From the NCBI GenBank assembly GCA_023974075.1, contig CM043797.1:31837023-31901022 (forward strand): DNA of 64,000 nt. The letters run 5' to 3'. This document shows positions 14,777 through 27,765 of this stretch, piece after piece. Within the stretch, counting starts at the first letter, position 1, and each line of letters starts with the position of its first letter. A model generated the notes under the pieces. It was not told the DNA's origin. It saw only the letters and a list, made by a program, of their open reading frames with translations, and did no database searches. The stretch is from Chaenocephalus aceratus. Taxonomy: Eukaryota > Chordata > Actinopteri > Perciformes > Channichthyidae. The position numbers were made by a program, and so were the translations under genes.

Positions 14777-17544
14777 GGTTTGTAATCTTAAAACATTTTA
14801 GCTACATCATACAAGTAACATGGCCCACAAGTAGCACAAGTCCAAACATCAGGTTGGTGGATTCTAGGACAAAGCTAAACATATGAGAGGTGAGCATACC
14901 TCTCTGAGATGCTTACTGTCACTTCAGATGTATCCATAGTAGAGCGATACATATTTAACTGTGCCAGAAACCCTTATGACCATTTTTGGGAAATCGAAAT
15001 GTTAATTTGAGCGTGGCTGGTCTCCTTTACCAGACGTTATGCCTGCTCTGATGTTAGGACCCCACACATTTGTCATAGAGATGTGACATAAAACAATTAA
15101 CTATGACATTATGTTTGAATCCCAAAATTATTCTGGGATAATCTGAATAATTATGTTCTGAAATAAGAACCACCGTTTTCATTCTTAATGTCATTTTTAA
15201 ATGTTATAATTTGTACTTTTTGGCAATTAGACACCGTTTAAAATGTAAAAGGATGTGTGATCAGCAGACACTAGTGAACCTGATGACTGTTTGAAGCTTC
15301 TGGCATTACATGGCAGTGAAGACAGTGGGAGGAGAGAGAGATCCATGAAGTTGTGATGATTTTAAAGCAGATTGATTAACGTCAAAGGCTTGTTTTACAT
15401 GTGAATATCAACTTTCAATCAGAAATGATGGTTCTTGAAATCCGGTTTTTCCTTTCATCCACACATTGCTTCTTTAATCTCACACAAACATGAGCAAGTA
15501 AAACGTTCAACATCAAAATCAGCTCTATACTACGAGTGCAAATGAATCACTGAGTACCACACAGATTCAGAAATAAGGGCTGTATTGTAGAATGTTATAT
15601 AATTAAAACATTGTTGAGTCTCTGAAGTCAGATTTTCAAATCCTTCAACACCTTCCCTGTCACTTACTGATTCATATCAGATAACCACAATTGATTCAGA
15701 GCTCAGGAGATTAACTGCAGTTCATGCTGAATCTATAATCTTCTGTATGAACATGAACCAATGTTTATATTACTGAACATAGGTCCAGCAGGTAATCACA
15801 TATATTACTCTGCATCATTTTTTCTCAGTAGCAATGCATACACGTTTCCTCTATATTCTGCACTCCATTTGTGTTCAATTAACATAGAAACTTGTATTGG
15901 TTGCATCTACACATTTTCAGGTAAATCTTTTCCCACATAGACGGTGCGCCATCAAAGGGTCTCTTCTTTGATGAAATATTCTACATTGCTCCAGCAGCGG
16001 AGAGACGCCAAAAACACCAGACATAACAACTGGTATACTGAATAATACAGAGAGCTTGGGGGGCAATAGGTTTTATCAGTATTGTATGAACTTATTTGGC
16101 AAGGACTTGAATGTCAAATATGTCCATGTATGTGTAAAAGTCCAAAAACTCAAGATGTAGTTAGATTTGTGTCTCTCATACTGCAGAAGTCCAAATCCAA
16201 GCAGAAATATTGGAAACAACTAAATATATAACATTAATACATATGCCTTACAATATTAAAATGATAGATATGTAATGTTTAAGGAATGCATTGTTTAAAT
16301 TGACAGTTTTTATTGAAGATCTCCTCTCCAGTGAAAATGGCAAAATGTCAGAGGTTGAATGAGATTCAGAAAGAAACAGCTTAGTCCTGCATGACAGAGC
16401 AGAATGAACATGACATGGAAAAGACATGATCTCACCAAGTGGGAGATTGTGCAATGTTGATATAAATAATGCAGTATGTAAATGGCTGAACAGTGCAAGA
16501 GGATACACAAGACAAGGTAGGCATGCAGTGCCACATCTCATTATGATGGTACATACCTGGAGATACAGCTGCTTCCCAGGGACTATATTAAAACAGCACA
16601 GGTCTCAATAATAGGTCAACACTTCCTGTAGGAATAACACTAGATGAATATTTATTCTTAGAGGGGCGGTCCAAGACGACCCATAATTATTATCAGACAG
16701 CATGCACAGTACCTACACTGCTTCACATATACTGTACTCATCATCATTATCGTGTGAGGATTGTGTCACAGTTGTTTATCAATATCTTTATATTTGTCAA
16801 CTTGGTAAAGTTTTGATGTGGATATGGGTTTCAGAGAATGTGTGATAAACACAAGACAACGGACAAAATACAATAAACAATGTCCTGGAGCTCACAGTCA
16901 GCCCTGACATATCTTCCTTCCACTGAGCCTAGTGATTTATGGGAGATGAGGCGGATTCTTTTTTTAAATGCTGCACTCAGAGCAAGTAGAGGAGTTAAGG
17001 GGGGAAAGGTAATGTGTTGAGACTGTAAGCACCAAAGCTGAGTCATGGTATTATATTGCTTTAATGGGGAAAAGGTGTCATTTCAAAGGAAAGTCCATAG
17101 ATTGATGCTGCTGCATTTTGGACTGTGAGGCCGAACTACTGAAACGTGCACAATGCGGACCCGGGTTAAATACATGTCTTAGTATACAATGCAACAAGTT
17201 ATTAAATATCCAATGTAAGTGTCTTGATTAAATCTAAGCCAACACACCACTGTCACAAAGTGAACTCCACACCCATCTTGTATGCAGTATTTATACAGGT
17301 CCATGTGTTAGATGTGTGTCTTGGCAAATGTATCAGCCAGCCATGTTTGGATAATGAGCCCCCCTGTCAGTTGGCTCCAGAGGAACTCCATAAATAAATC
17401 TGTACTCATTACGAGTTCCCCATCCTGTAATATGTATCTTGAGAGCACGCTTCTGTTTGCCTGTACTACCAGTGTGCTGCAGTCCTTCTGAACAACCAAC
17501 TGTCAATCCAGCTGTCATCAATATTTCATTGTCATTATACAGTC
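14777..17544. other. Anonymous sequence
   Basis: No gene, repeat end or RNA supported across about 2.8 kb. A minus-strand open segment at 17308-17521 has two overlapping frames without a family match. Confidence 0.45.
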
Positions 17545-18003
17545 TGATTAGATTAGATTAGAATCTTTAATGACCACACAGCCAGGCTGGTGGAATTCGT
17601 GTTCAGTGCAGAGTATTACAGCTTGTTCCATACAGTTCAACATACAATAAACAGACAATAAAAAGTACAACACACAGCACAGGGCAAAGACATATCATAA
17701 TTTAAAATTCAAGGTGTGGTGGATTATTATTGTTCATTGGGGTTATTTAGAGTCCATTTAGTGTCCGTATTGCAGAGGTGAAGAAGCTGTTTTTTAAGCG
17801 AGCGGTTTTGGCGGACAGTGACCTGTAGCGCCTCCCTGAGGGCAGAAGTTGAAAGACATGGCTGGGTGGGAGGGGTCAGAAATGATTTTCTTTGCCCTTG
17901 TGACAGTTCGTTGGTGGTGAAGTGATTCGAGTGATGGAAGGGGACTGCCGGTGATTTTTGATGCTTTATTGATGATTCGTTGAAGTTTATTCCGGGAATC
18001 CTG
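17545..18003 (-). mobile_element. 3' end of a Rex1/CR1-type LINE
   Basis: On the minus strand the segment encodes the end of a CR1-group LINE protein (words LPSGRRYRSL and KNSFFTSAIRTLNG), followed by a 3' UTR and a terminal (TAATC)n repeat at 17545-17567. Only the last 60 or so codons and the UTR remain, as expected from 5' truncation. The GRRYR and NSFF words are typical of the Rex1/CR1 C-terminus. Confidence 0.75.
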
Positions 18004-20360
18004 CTCAGTATGTAATATCTACTTTAACAATTATCAAGCAAATATTACATAATACTATGAGTGCAAATATAGTTGAGAATGGAACAATTGTTTGTTAATC
18101 AACGATATAATCACGGCAATACTACCTGTTACTATAACGGGGGTTCAAGGTTTCAAATAATAATGTTAATTTGGAACCACCTATCTGAGGATCAGGTAGG
18201 GCTGCTGATAATTAATCCGTATGGCTGGACAAACTCTTAAAGAAAAATATATCTTACCCTCAATGCCACTACTGGTTTAAAGTGGAACTCTGTAGATTGA
18301 GTCTCTCGTCTCTACTTAGACAGCTGTCAATCCACTGCCTGACTTTCATTGGTCCATTTCTGCAGCTTCCATGCTGTCAATCAGCTGTCTGATGCTAACT
18401 GAGTGAGAGTAAGGAATTATACTGTAATAATAATAATAATAATAGCAGTCTGTCCACAGCCTGACACTCACCTTCTCCCTCCTACACTCGACTCAGGAAT
18501 TCTCTCCTCTAAATGTTTTATTCTGAAAAAAAAGCATAAACATTACACACGGTCTAGTCAGCACACACACACATTTAACCTTGCACACCCCTCTTGGGTT
18601 TTATCTTTGGGAATACAGCAGCCATATTAGCATAATAAATTGATATTACATTCTTTATCCAGCTTGTACAGACTCAGAGCTCCAAAGCTACAACCAACCC
18701 TTTATCTTCAATATCCGCACAGATATCCACAGCATTAGTTTCAGCTAACCATGATTCCTGTGGCATGTTTTTCAACCCTGATGGAATTGATAACTAAATA
18801 TGAAAACCTTTATAAGTGGTCGTCGTCATTCATTATGTGACAATACATCCATTACTGTGAAACAACAACATCACCGCAGTTAGATGATTCATCATGGTGG
18901 CAAATAGCTGCTTTGACCGCCATTGCCTTTACTTTAAAAGTACACTGATAATTTTCTTCAGTCAATAGAAAATGTGATGAATGTGTCATTGTTGGCAGTC
19001 AGTCATCAGTGTGTGGCTTTGGGCCAGAGAACCAACCCATCATAATGTGAAGTGTTTTCTAACTTGTTTAACCTTATGTATGAAAGTAGAACTTGATACA
19101 TTGGACTCAGTAAAGGCTTCATTAAATGTGTTATCAATATAAATGCTGTCCATTGAATGCCATCTCTGTTGGTTATTTATGGAACATACAGACACAGCAT
19201 TGTGTTCAGTCAGCTGTTATATTATAGTTATAATTAAATATCACCTTTACCTCACTGTCTGATAAATGTGTCAGAGGATAGTAAACAATTTATAGCAACA
19301 CAATGTTTCACAGTTGTGTGAGACTGATGATACTCTGCACTCCGGGTATCTTTTTAAATGAGTCAGAACAATAAATATATACTATAAATATATATTTATC
19401 ATAACAAAGCAAACATACCACGGAGATATAACGCACACAGCATGGGATGTCGGTGAAAGTATCATCAATTATAATTGAAGGAGGATCGTGTGGGAGATAA
19501 AGAAATATATGCAACCTAAATAAAAACGGTATAATTTGAGAGGCAGAGCAGACACATATACTGTGTGTGTTCTGGTATTCTCACACTGTATTACACTAGG
19601 TTTCTAATACATCTTTATCTATTATTATAGTGGTTTTACTTATTAAATCAAAATCCATCAAATGCAATGTCACAACACTGATGTATTTGTACAGGGACTT
19701 GGAGGTCTTCTTCACTAACAAGGTCCTATAATGATGTGAGCAAGGCTGCAAAATAAACGGAATCAAATAATAATGTATGTTCATCTTCAACAAACGTTTT
19801 TCTTCTGGAGAGATTTTTTTTTCTCAAGGAAAAAGTTATTGGAATTGATGGCAGCATGCAGGGATTAAATGTTAGAGAAGTGAAGAGCGTACAAATCAAT
19901 GAAGCAACATATCGGTTTATGAAGTTACAGAACTGTAAATCTTAAAAAACAGCTCTGTGGAGAATATGTAAATGCATTTAACACTTCATTTAATTAAATA
20001 TAAAAGAGCGTGGGATGTTACTTCAGATCTAATACGCAAGCATGAGACCTACTGTATATTGGCTCCTATGTGATGGCATACAGATGTAGTGATAAGACTG
20101 CACATGATTGGTTGGTCCAGAATCATGTTTAATCGTGCAGTGACCAAAAAGGCCTTGGATAATCTACATTCACAGTATCCCATGGGTTTAATGCTATATT
20201 TGTGAATTATGTATTAAATGTTAACTTAACTGAATATTATCATCCGACACTCATAGTGAATGTCTTAGACTAGAGTCAACTGAATGAAAGTGTGTGTGGG
20301 TGTGTGTGTTTACAGTATGTGTGTATTTGTGTATGTCAGCTTAGTCCAACCGTCTGTTTC
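18004..20360. other. Anonymous AT-rich sequence
   Basis: Contains an AAT trinucleotide run at about 18424-18442. No supported gene or repeat ends. Confidence 0.45.
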
Positions 20361-20451
20361 TCAGCATTGAGGCTGCTGTTCGATCAGACAGGCATCATTG
20401 AGCTGCTTGACAGCATCAATGTAGGCTGATGGAAACCCCATCGTGGATATA
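20361..20451 (-). CDS. Candidate terminal exon of an unidentified host gene
   Basis: On the minus strand a strong 3' splice-site pattern (TTTTCATCCCTTCTACAG) ends at 20452. It is followed by 91 bases that read through to a TGA at 20363-20361. The peptide is about 29 residues and includes the words MGFPSAYIDAVKQL and LIEQQPQC at its end. The intron phase would be 2, meaning two bases come from the previous exon. Composition is unlike the surrounding AT-rich DNA. I do not recognise the family. It could be a chance frame, and I see no clear polyadenylation signal close downstream. Confidence 0.3.
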
Positions 20452-21036
20452 CTGTAGAAGGGATGAAAAATACATCTTTTAACTTCAGCAGACACACATA
20501 CCATTGGACGATGCAAGCACACACTCACACAACCTTTTCAGCTTGTTACATTGTCTTTGCTCCTCTCCACTGACGGACAGCCTGACTGAACCATGTGTTC
20601 CTTCCTCCTCTCCTCCTCAGAGTACACCGCTGTCTCTGGTAGTTCTGCTGATGTGTTGGTTGATATCCGACTCTGTTCTCCACAGAGACTCAAATACAGT
20701 TCTGTGTGTCCAGTGGAGCTCCTCTGTCTCTGGACTGACTCTGCTCCTCTGGCCATTTGCTCCGATTACTGCAAAGAGTGCAGGCAGTCCGGCTGAATTT
20801 GCAGGAATTGTCACACTAACTGGTTGACAACGGTTGTTATTAATATCTATTCCTTAAAACACAACTCCACAGACTGATAGACATCATTAAACGATTAACA
20901 GACTTGAAATATACTAAAAGGTTTGAAGCCCTGGACATTTTTGTTACATATGAATTCATTGATAAGCCAAATAATTGACGGAACCATCTTTCAACGAAAT
21001 GTATTGAAATGCGAATCCACCAGTGTGATGATGGAG

Positions 21037-21231
21037 GCGTGTGGTGCAGTGGGTTGAGCGTTGGTGTTCAGTTCAAACTGGTTCAAACCCCACTGCAGTC
21101 AGCATGTTGTTGTGTCCCTGGGCAAGACACCCCAAATTGCTCCTGTGGGGATTGTCCACAGTATTGAGAATGTAAGTCACTTTGGAAAAAAGCGTCTAAC
21201 AAGTAACATGTACAGTACAGTAATGTAATGT
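21037..21231 (+). mobile_element. tRNA-derived SINE with L2-like tail
   Basis: The head begins GTGTGGTGCAGTGGGTTGAG, an A-box-like region, and holds a perfect B box GGTTCAAACCC at 21080-21090, so it is Pol III-type and tRNA-derived. A central segment with CTCCTGTGGGGATTGTCC follows. The tail AATGTAAGTCACTTTGGA then AAAAGCGTCTAACAAGTAAC resembles the 3' tail of the LINE ending at 40785, the arrangement by which fish SINEs borrow LINE machinery. The SINE at 31811-31943 is a second, truncated member. Confidence 0.85.
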
Positions 21232-21834
21232 TGTTTTTCTTCAACAGGATTACCTGTTTGAAGGTTTAATAGAGAAGATGTGTGGATGTATTGACTGGGT
21301 GAACAGTAAGACCAAAGGCTTTAATCTGGTAATCCTTTAACACAATCTCATGTTAATGGTACTTTACATACAAAAGCAAACATCCAGTTATAGATAAGCC
21401 CAATGAAGGAGCAAACAGTTGTGGCCTAATGATGTCTGCTGATAAAGTCCCCTACATTCCTTTCCTCTTCCAATGTCAAACCCTTGATTAAAAAGAGAAC
21501 AAAACTAAAAGGGCCTGAAACGTATTACACACTAGCGGTTAATACAAAAAACACCAACAGAGAAAGAGGAAGTAGAGTGAACACTTTCAGCTCTGATGAA
21601 GGATGAGGTTCTCTTCCCTGGAAAGACACCTTGTCTTTCATGTTTATATTATCAAATATCCCCAAGCCATGAAGACTGAATCATCAAAGGATGTCAGAGT
21701 TATTGGAGTGCAACTTTTAGAACAGATGATATATTTAAATCTACTGTACAGCTAGGGAGAGATATAAAGACATATGTATCCACTTTGGTTATGAAATCTA
21801 AAAAACATGACTGAACATCATGCTCCTGGTAATG

Positions 21835-23015
21835 CCATTGCATATCCTCCTGGGACCCGAGGAAAAAAAGTGTCTTCGAATTTTCTTTTTTTTGTCATTT
21901 CCTACCTATTTAGGGTTAAAAAACATCTTGCAATTTAGACTTTTTCAATTTAATTTAATTTTTAAATGTTACAGTATGTCCACTGTAGAGGACGTCGGGA
22001 CCATTTTAACATTAAACAAAATTAACAGAATAGACTATGTAACATGGTTATAGAGTGATATTAATACAATAATACATTCACCTTTATTTAAAACATGAAT
22101 AAGTAATTGATCTGAACTTTGGTGTTTATTTGGTCACTAAAAAACTAGTTTGGTTTTTGGTGAATCTTCAGATCTTCAAGACTTGTAGTCAATGTAGTGG
22201 GAAAGTACCTCATTGGACTCCAGTTGGCACGGGCTGTAGGGTCATCTTGACTAGTTTTATGGATGTTGTCTCCATTTGGCCTGCTCATAGAAACAAAGCT
22301 TGCATTCCTGAGGCAATTCTCATTTTTCATGGCTCCACATAAAATAAAAACAACAATAAGGCATACTTGATACTCTTGGCCCACAGGGGGCCATGTCTTT
22401 CCAGCTCGTCCCTATCTGTCTCTCTGTCTGTATCAGTGCGCTCATGGAGCATACTGCATCTTTTCCCCCATCTTCTTGACCCTCTTCTATCCCAGGTGTG
22501 AAATACTCATCTCTCTCATCATCTGAGAGCTCAAAGTCTGAATCTCCCTGAACTATCTGGTACAGAAAATGTCTGCTTCAGTTCCGTCTCCTGCAACAAT
22601 ATTGAGTCATAAAGTCCATGAAGATAGTCCTGACGTCCACCAGAATGGACATTTTTAAGAGCTGTTATTTGAAAAGTTGAATTATTTAATTGCTTTCAGA
22701 ACTAATTATATAGTTCCTCACATGTTAATAAACAAGAACACATATGATTTTCATGCTAAACATTACAATTATTCAACAATATTTGACTTCTCCTCCTGCT
22801 TCTATAAAATGTTGTTTTGGGTATACAGCCAGCCATTTTGGATGAAAAGAAAGAGGAACTTCCCAGCTTTCAATTTTAACCAATGACATATCACTGGAAA
22901 GCCCAGGATGTCCTCTGCACAGTACATCAGGGAATGATAGAGTAACTAAAAGAGTAAATGGAGATGCATGTTAACAAAATGTCCACTACAGTGGACATTT
23001 TCGATGGGCTGGGTC
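21835..23015 (-). mobile_element. Degenerate piggyBac-like element, boundaries approximate
   Basis: The segment is bracketed by related words, CCTCCTGGGACCCGAGG near 21849 and the complement of GGGCTGGGTCCCAG near 23013. Palindromic GTCCACTACAGTGGAC sits just inside the right end and a related GTCCACTGTAGAGGAC near 21979. An N-terminal transposase-like fragment lies in between on the minus strand. I could not find a clean TTAA on both sides, so the family call rests mainly on the protein fragment. Confidence 0.45.
22400..22590 (-). pseudogene. piggyBac-like transposase N-terminal fragment
   Basis: On the minus strand one frame reads QGDSDFELSDDERDEYF, then PGIEEGQEDGG. This acidic stretch is the kind found at the N-terminus of piggyBac transposases and PGBD proteins ahead of the catalytic domain. 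No D-D-D core or C-terminal cysteine-rich finger is present. The call is by composition and motif only. Confidence 0.4.
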
Positions 23016-23424
23016 CCAGATATACATGCTGATCAACCTCGTGCATAGCAATGTGCATAGATTGCATAGCAGCTGGCCTTGTGAGAGGGAAATGAGCGGG
23101 TGGAGCAGTGTGATTGAAACTGATGCACAGCATACCTTACTTTTTCCTTCTTTCATCAAACTCACACACAAACACACAGCAAACTACCAGGCTCCTTGCC
23201 AGAAAGAGAGCGGTGCCAAAGATAATCCAATAGGTCACGACTGACTGATCCAATCTATGATGCAGACATCATGAATCGAAGTGAAAGAATATGTGTGTAC
23301 AAAGCAGCCCTGAATTAGAACCAATGCTTCAAGTGCTACAGATTCACTTTTTTGGGAGAAAATAAACCACACATGCTACTTGTGGGGGAAACTTATGTAG
23401 CAATGGAGAGTCAGGACTCAGATA

Positions 23425-24535
23425 CCCCTTTCACACCAAGGCTTTTCCCGTTCTAGCTCCGTGCTAGAGCTTTTCTGGTTCAGAACCGGTTCTTCGGTTC
23501 AGCTCCCGCTCTGTTCACACCGCTCAGAGCCTGACTGGTGCTGCCGCTGCTGCGTCATGACGTCACCATTTACAGTACGTCGCTGATTTTCTCCCCAACG
23601 GCGCTAACTTCAACAACAATGGGGGACTGCGTCGGGTCGATGATCGTGTTGCTTTTAATTACACGAAGCCAGATTAAATAAAATAACGACTTCTCCAACC
23701 TTATACTTTTCTCCAGAGTGCCGTGGTTCATTGTTTATTAATCTGTTTCAGCAGCATTTACCAACCGCTGCAGTGCTGGCTGCTCTTCCACGGGAGTTTA
23801 TTCTCCCGGTTAGCTCACACTGCAGCGGCCGCTCTAAAGTATTCACTGTCCGACTCACACAAGCAGCTGATACATATCCCCAATTCCCCATAAGTGAATG
23901 TGTGTCCGTCTGAATTTACGCTGTTTGGCATCACAACGCTGTTATGAAAGTTTCTCTGGTATAAAATGGGCGATGTTAGCATAGCAACCGAAGCTAAACT
24001 GACTATAACTTGACTACTTGTTGCTATCCTATTGTGGCATAAGCCGTTTTCTACAGGCACATTTTACCGGCGTATTTTTCATTATGATTCTACTTGTGAT
24101 AGTCGGACACGACAACCTGTGCAGCCCATGTATTGATTCCATCCAATAGCTGCTATTTACAAAACAAAACGTCTGCCTGCTCTCCACAATGATCAATAAC
24201 AGTGAACAGATGGTCAGAGTAAGGTGCAAATAAACAGAATCCCAAGAAGCCTGGTTAGTGTTGCCTGACTTTACAAAGTGTGTGGTTGCGTTCTAGTCAC
24301 TTTGCTCAGCACTACTGCTTGTTACAACTTTTATTTTCCGTACTTGCCTTTAACTGTTAGCTCAGGTTAATCTCGCCCCCCCCTCCGACGTAAGCGTGAC
24401 GTATGCGGTGCTTGCTTTCTAGAAGGACAACTTTTTAGTGCTCGAAACAAATCGAGGCGGTGTGAACAGGAAAAAACGGTGCTTTTCAAGCTCCAGCTCC
24501 GAACCGGCCCTGTAACCGCGTTGGTGTGAAAGGGG
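23425..24535. mobile_element. MITE-like element, 1.1 kb, CCCCTTTCACACCAA termini
   Basis: The ends are CCCCTTTCACACCAAGGC and the complement of GCGTTGGTGTGAAAGGGG, an inverted repeat matching at 17 of 18 positions. Subterminal GTTCACACCGC and the complement of GCGGTGTGAAC (about 24457) form a second, internal inverted pair. Flanks are ATA on the left and TTA on the right, which might be a degenerate 3-bp duplication but is not conclusive. No transposase is recognised. The interior is locally GC-rich. Confidence 0.7.
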
Positions 24536-24837
24536 TTAGAGAGACACGAGGAGAGCTGGAGCTTTGATGGCAAACACTGATGGTTTATTTGGAGCTTCGG
24601 CCGGAGAATTGACGAGACAGGTGGTGCGTCACGAGTCGATACAGCGGTTGCCAAACCAATTCTGAAGAACTCTTCTGCAGCTCGAGGTTTTAACTAGTTC
24701 TGAGTGTAATAATCAACATTCTTTATCAGTGAGACTAAACAATTATGGACCCTGAATCTAACTAGAGCTCTCGTCCATAGAATAGAATGTGCGTCAGGGA
24801 ACCTACGTCCCTGAACAGTAACTACCTCACAGTAACC

Positions 24838-25324
24838 ACCACACAGCGCCACAGGAGGTCTTCCTCCCAGTGGCCATCAAACTCTTTAACTCTTCACCCC
24901 TAAGTAAAGGGCACTGAGAACTTCCACACCAACACTATGTGCAATATATCTATATAATTAACATCCTTGCAATTACACTCACAGCTATATATAACTATGT
25001 GCAATATTATATTATATTATATTATAATTATTATTAGTATTAGTATTATTATTAATAATGCTATGATAATGTGCAATTACGTAACTGCCACTACGTTTTA
25101 ATTTTTGCACTACTAACTACTGAAAACTACTGAATACTGCTAATAATGATTGCATTGATTGTGTGACCATCTATGTTTCTATGTTTCATGTTGTCGGTGG
25201 ATGTTTGATTGCTCTTTTTCTGCTGTGTTTATTGTGTTTGTTGTATTTTGTTACTGTTACTGTTACTCTGGCACAACAATTTCCTTCGGGATGAATAAAG
25301 TCTTATCTTATCTTATCTTATCTC
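24838..25324 (+). mobile_element. 3' end of a Rex/CR1-type LINE
   Basis: Begins in coding sequence with the word VFLPVAIKLFNSS, typical of the C-terminus of CR1/Rex-like LINEs. An AT-rich 3' UTR follows, then CCTTCGGGATGAATAAAG and a terminal (TCTTA)n repeat at about 25301-25323. The copy is strongly 5'-truncated and non-functional. A short (ATATT)n stretch lies within the UTR near 25006-25026. Confidence 0.75.
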
Positions 25325-25896
25325 ATGGCGGCTTGTGCTGTGTCATAGACTGGCAACAACAATGTGCCCAAGCTGCCCCTCCTTAAGAGAGATAGCAGCA
25401 ATACCCAGGGCCGTAGAACTATGCCATGAGAAAAGAGACAGTACACAGAGAAAACGATGAACTGGGTTGAAGGTTGAATACCTAAGCAAATGATTCCCTA
25501 ACACTACTGAACTACATCACCAGAGAGGCCATCATATTCATAACCCCAACAGTGGAGTTGGCAGTCATGGTTTATCATACTAAACAGCCCCCTCCTGTGT
25601 GTGCACTTCTCTATACTGTGCTAAGAGGAGACTCTCCTGAAGCTGTCAGCTTTACCATCAGCCTGCGTTCAGCTGCTCTCTTCTCTGTGTCACACACTGC
25701 TACTGTACATGAACACAGCTGTCAGCTCAGGTCACAGGCTTAATCACGAGGAGGACTCCCTCTCCTGTCAGGTGTTTTCAGGAAGGGAAGTCACTTCACA
25801 TACCTCAACAACTTGAGTCATCCATGGTTGTAATATCCCTCTGAACTCTGGTGTTCCCTAATGGATGAAATTAAAAATAATGAAAAGATCCCTTGC

Positions 25897-25960
25897 CTTG
25901 AAATTCAAAGAGGAAAGCGACCCCGGGGATCCAAACGGTGTGTATCCAGAAGTAAAGCAT
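25897..25960 (-). CDS. Candidate first coding exon: signal peptide of an unidentified secreted or membrane protein
   Basis: On the minus strand an ATG in good context (GGAACCATGC) starts a 21-codon frame: MLYFWIHTVWIPG, then VAFLFEFQ. This is a hydrophobic stretch of signal-peptide type. It ends at CAAG followed by GCAAGG, which fits the less common GC-AG class of donor site in phase 1, as usual for signal-peptide exons of receptor genes. The upstream 5' region (to about 26330) is GC-richer than its surroundings, as a 5' UTR or promoter would be. I cannot name the gene, and later exons are not evident. It is not in phase with the exon at 20361-20451, so other exons would be needed between them. 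Confidence 0.3.
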
Positions 25961-27044
25961 GGTTCCTCCAGGTGCAGAAGCTCCACTCTCTGCCCGACTA
26001 AACTGCGTCTCCAGCGGGTAATTTCCAGAAGAGGAAGCGCTGCGGATGAATCCGAGCGGTGGAAGAAATCAAAGCAGTGTGAACGCCGCTGAAGAACTCA
26101 CGAGCTGGAGACTGTGCCCCTGCTGCTTCTGCTGCTTAACACGGAGAGTAGCGACCCCTACCAAAACACTCACTGTGTCCCCTGTGTGGTCAGTGTGTTT
26201 CCACTGAAGCAGCGTTTCGTGATTCACCACTGACAACAAAGCTGAACAAATCCGAAACATTTCATTCAGCCCCAGAACCTTGATTTCACACATCGATGCT
26301 CTCGCCCTTCCTGCCTCTCACTGCGATTACTGTTGGACAGGAAAGTCAGTGAAGAACAGAGGGGAACCAACGTCAACAAATAATAATAGAGTCCCTGGTC
26401 AACAATGTGTATATAATAATTGTATTCACTGATAAATATTCAAAATCAGTTTGAGGTGATACCATGTGGTTTATACTAGTGTCTGTAGTCATGATATGGC
26501 TCACACATTATGTCCTTAGGCAAATGCAGTACTCAGGCCAGCTGTCCCTTTTTCTTTTCGGAACAGAGTGAGTAATTGATACACAAATGTTTTTTTTTGT
26601 GGGATTATGTATATATTTAAATGGGCTTAACTTTGTTTTTCAACGTTTGCCCTAACACAGAAGTAACACTGCTGCTTAGACATAACATGTTCTAATTTAT
26701 TTGTATTTATGGAAATGTGTATTGAGTTCCCATCTGTGTTTAGTGTTCACCCACAATACCTATTGTGCCACGGGTGGACAGTGTTTGGAGGGTTTATTTA
26801 GATTCCCCACCTGTTTCTGTCACACTGCTCATTTATTTTATGCTCAGAGACATTGCATATAGTTTTATTTCTAACCTGCCAGCAGCAAAAGAAACAAAGC
26901 AAAGGTTAAATTGAATCCCATCAAAAACAATCTGATGAAAAACAGAGTAAGAAAGGTAGATTAAATATATATAATTGTCGCATACTGCACGCTTGCAAGC
27001 TGTTGTATATCATTCATGGTACTACAGCAGATATCAGATCTATG

Positions 27045-27047
<3 letters not shown>
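25961..27047. other. Possible 5' UTR/promoter region, then anonymous sequence
   Basis: The first 370 bases (to about 26330) are relatively GC-rich and contain several CpGs, which would suit a promoter and 5' UTR for the minus-strand exon at 25897-25960. The rest is AT-rich without features. Confidence 0.3.

Positions 27048-27135
<88 letters not shown>
27048..27135. repeat. (GT)n microsatellite
   Basis: Pure GT run of about 88 bp. Confidence 0.97.
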
Positions 27136-27136
<1 letters not shown>

Positions 27137-27765
27137 TTGTTTGATTGGATACAGTTATCTTTTGATTATGCCAATCTTTAGTCTAAGTAGCATCTGGTAA
27201 CCCGATGTAATAAAACACAATCTCATAGTACGAACATATCACAATCGATTAAGATGGAGACTGAAACATGGCAGACACTGTTGCATTGATGCAACATCAT
27301 GAATAAATATGCACAGCCTCCCACACGTGACTGTAATGAGTAATTATGTATGGACAGGTGGTAGAAAATGATTTCACATTAAACATTCTAACTGATATTT
27401 AAGCAAAAGTCTAAAACAGATGTTGTAATAAGACATTAAAGATGTAAGAAGCAAAGTGTCCACATTTTCAGTTTTCATTTTCTACGGCTCCGACAAAAGC
27501 TTTTACAACTCAGCAATCAGATAAATCACCACTGCAGGTGAACACGTATCCATCATTTCCTTCCCTCATTACAGAGAGAGATTGTGATTCATTTTACATA
27601 ATGCAGTTCATGACTTATCATACCTAACATTTTGAAGATGATAACTCTAATTGTCTTAATTCATAATGTATTTGCAGCCTAGTGTTTCTGTTCCACAGCT
27701 AATCTTAGTGTTAGAGAATATTTTAATGACATCTGTGCAGGGGAGAATTTGAGTGTTTTCCTATG

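Noticed and set aside
17308..17521. Minus-strand open segment with two overlapping protein-like frames
   Set aside because: No recognisable domain and no usable donor at its end.
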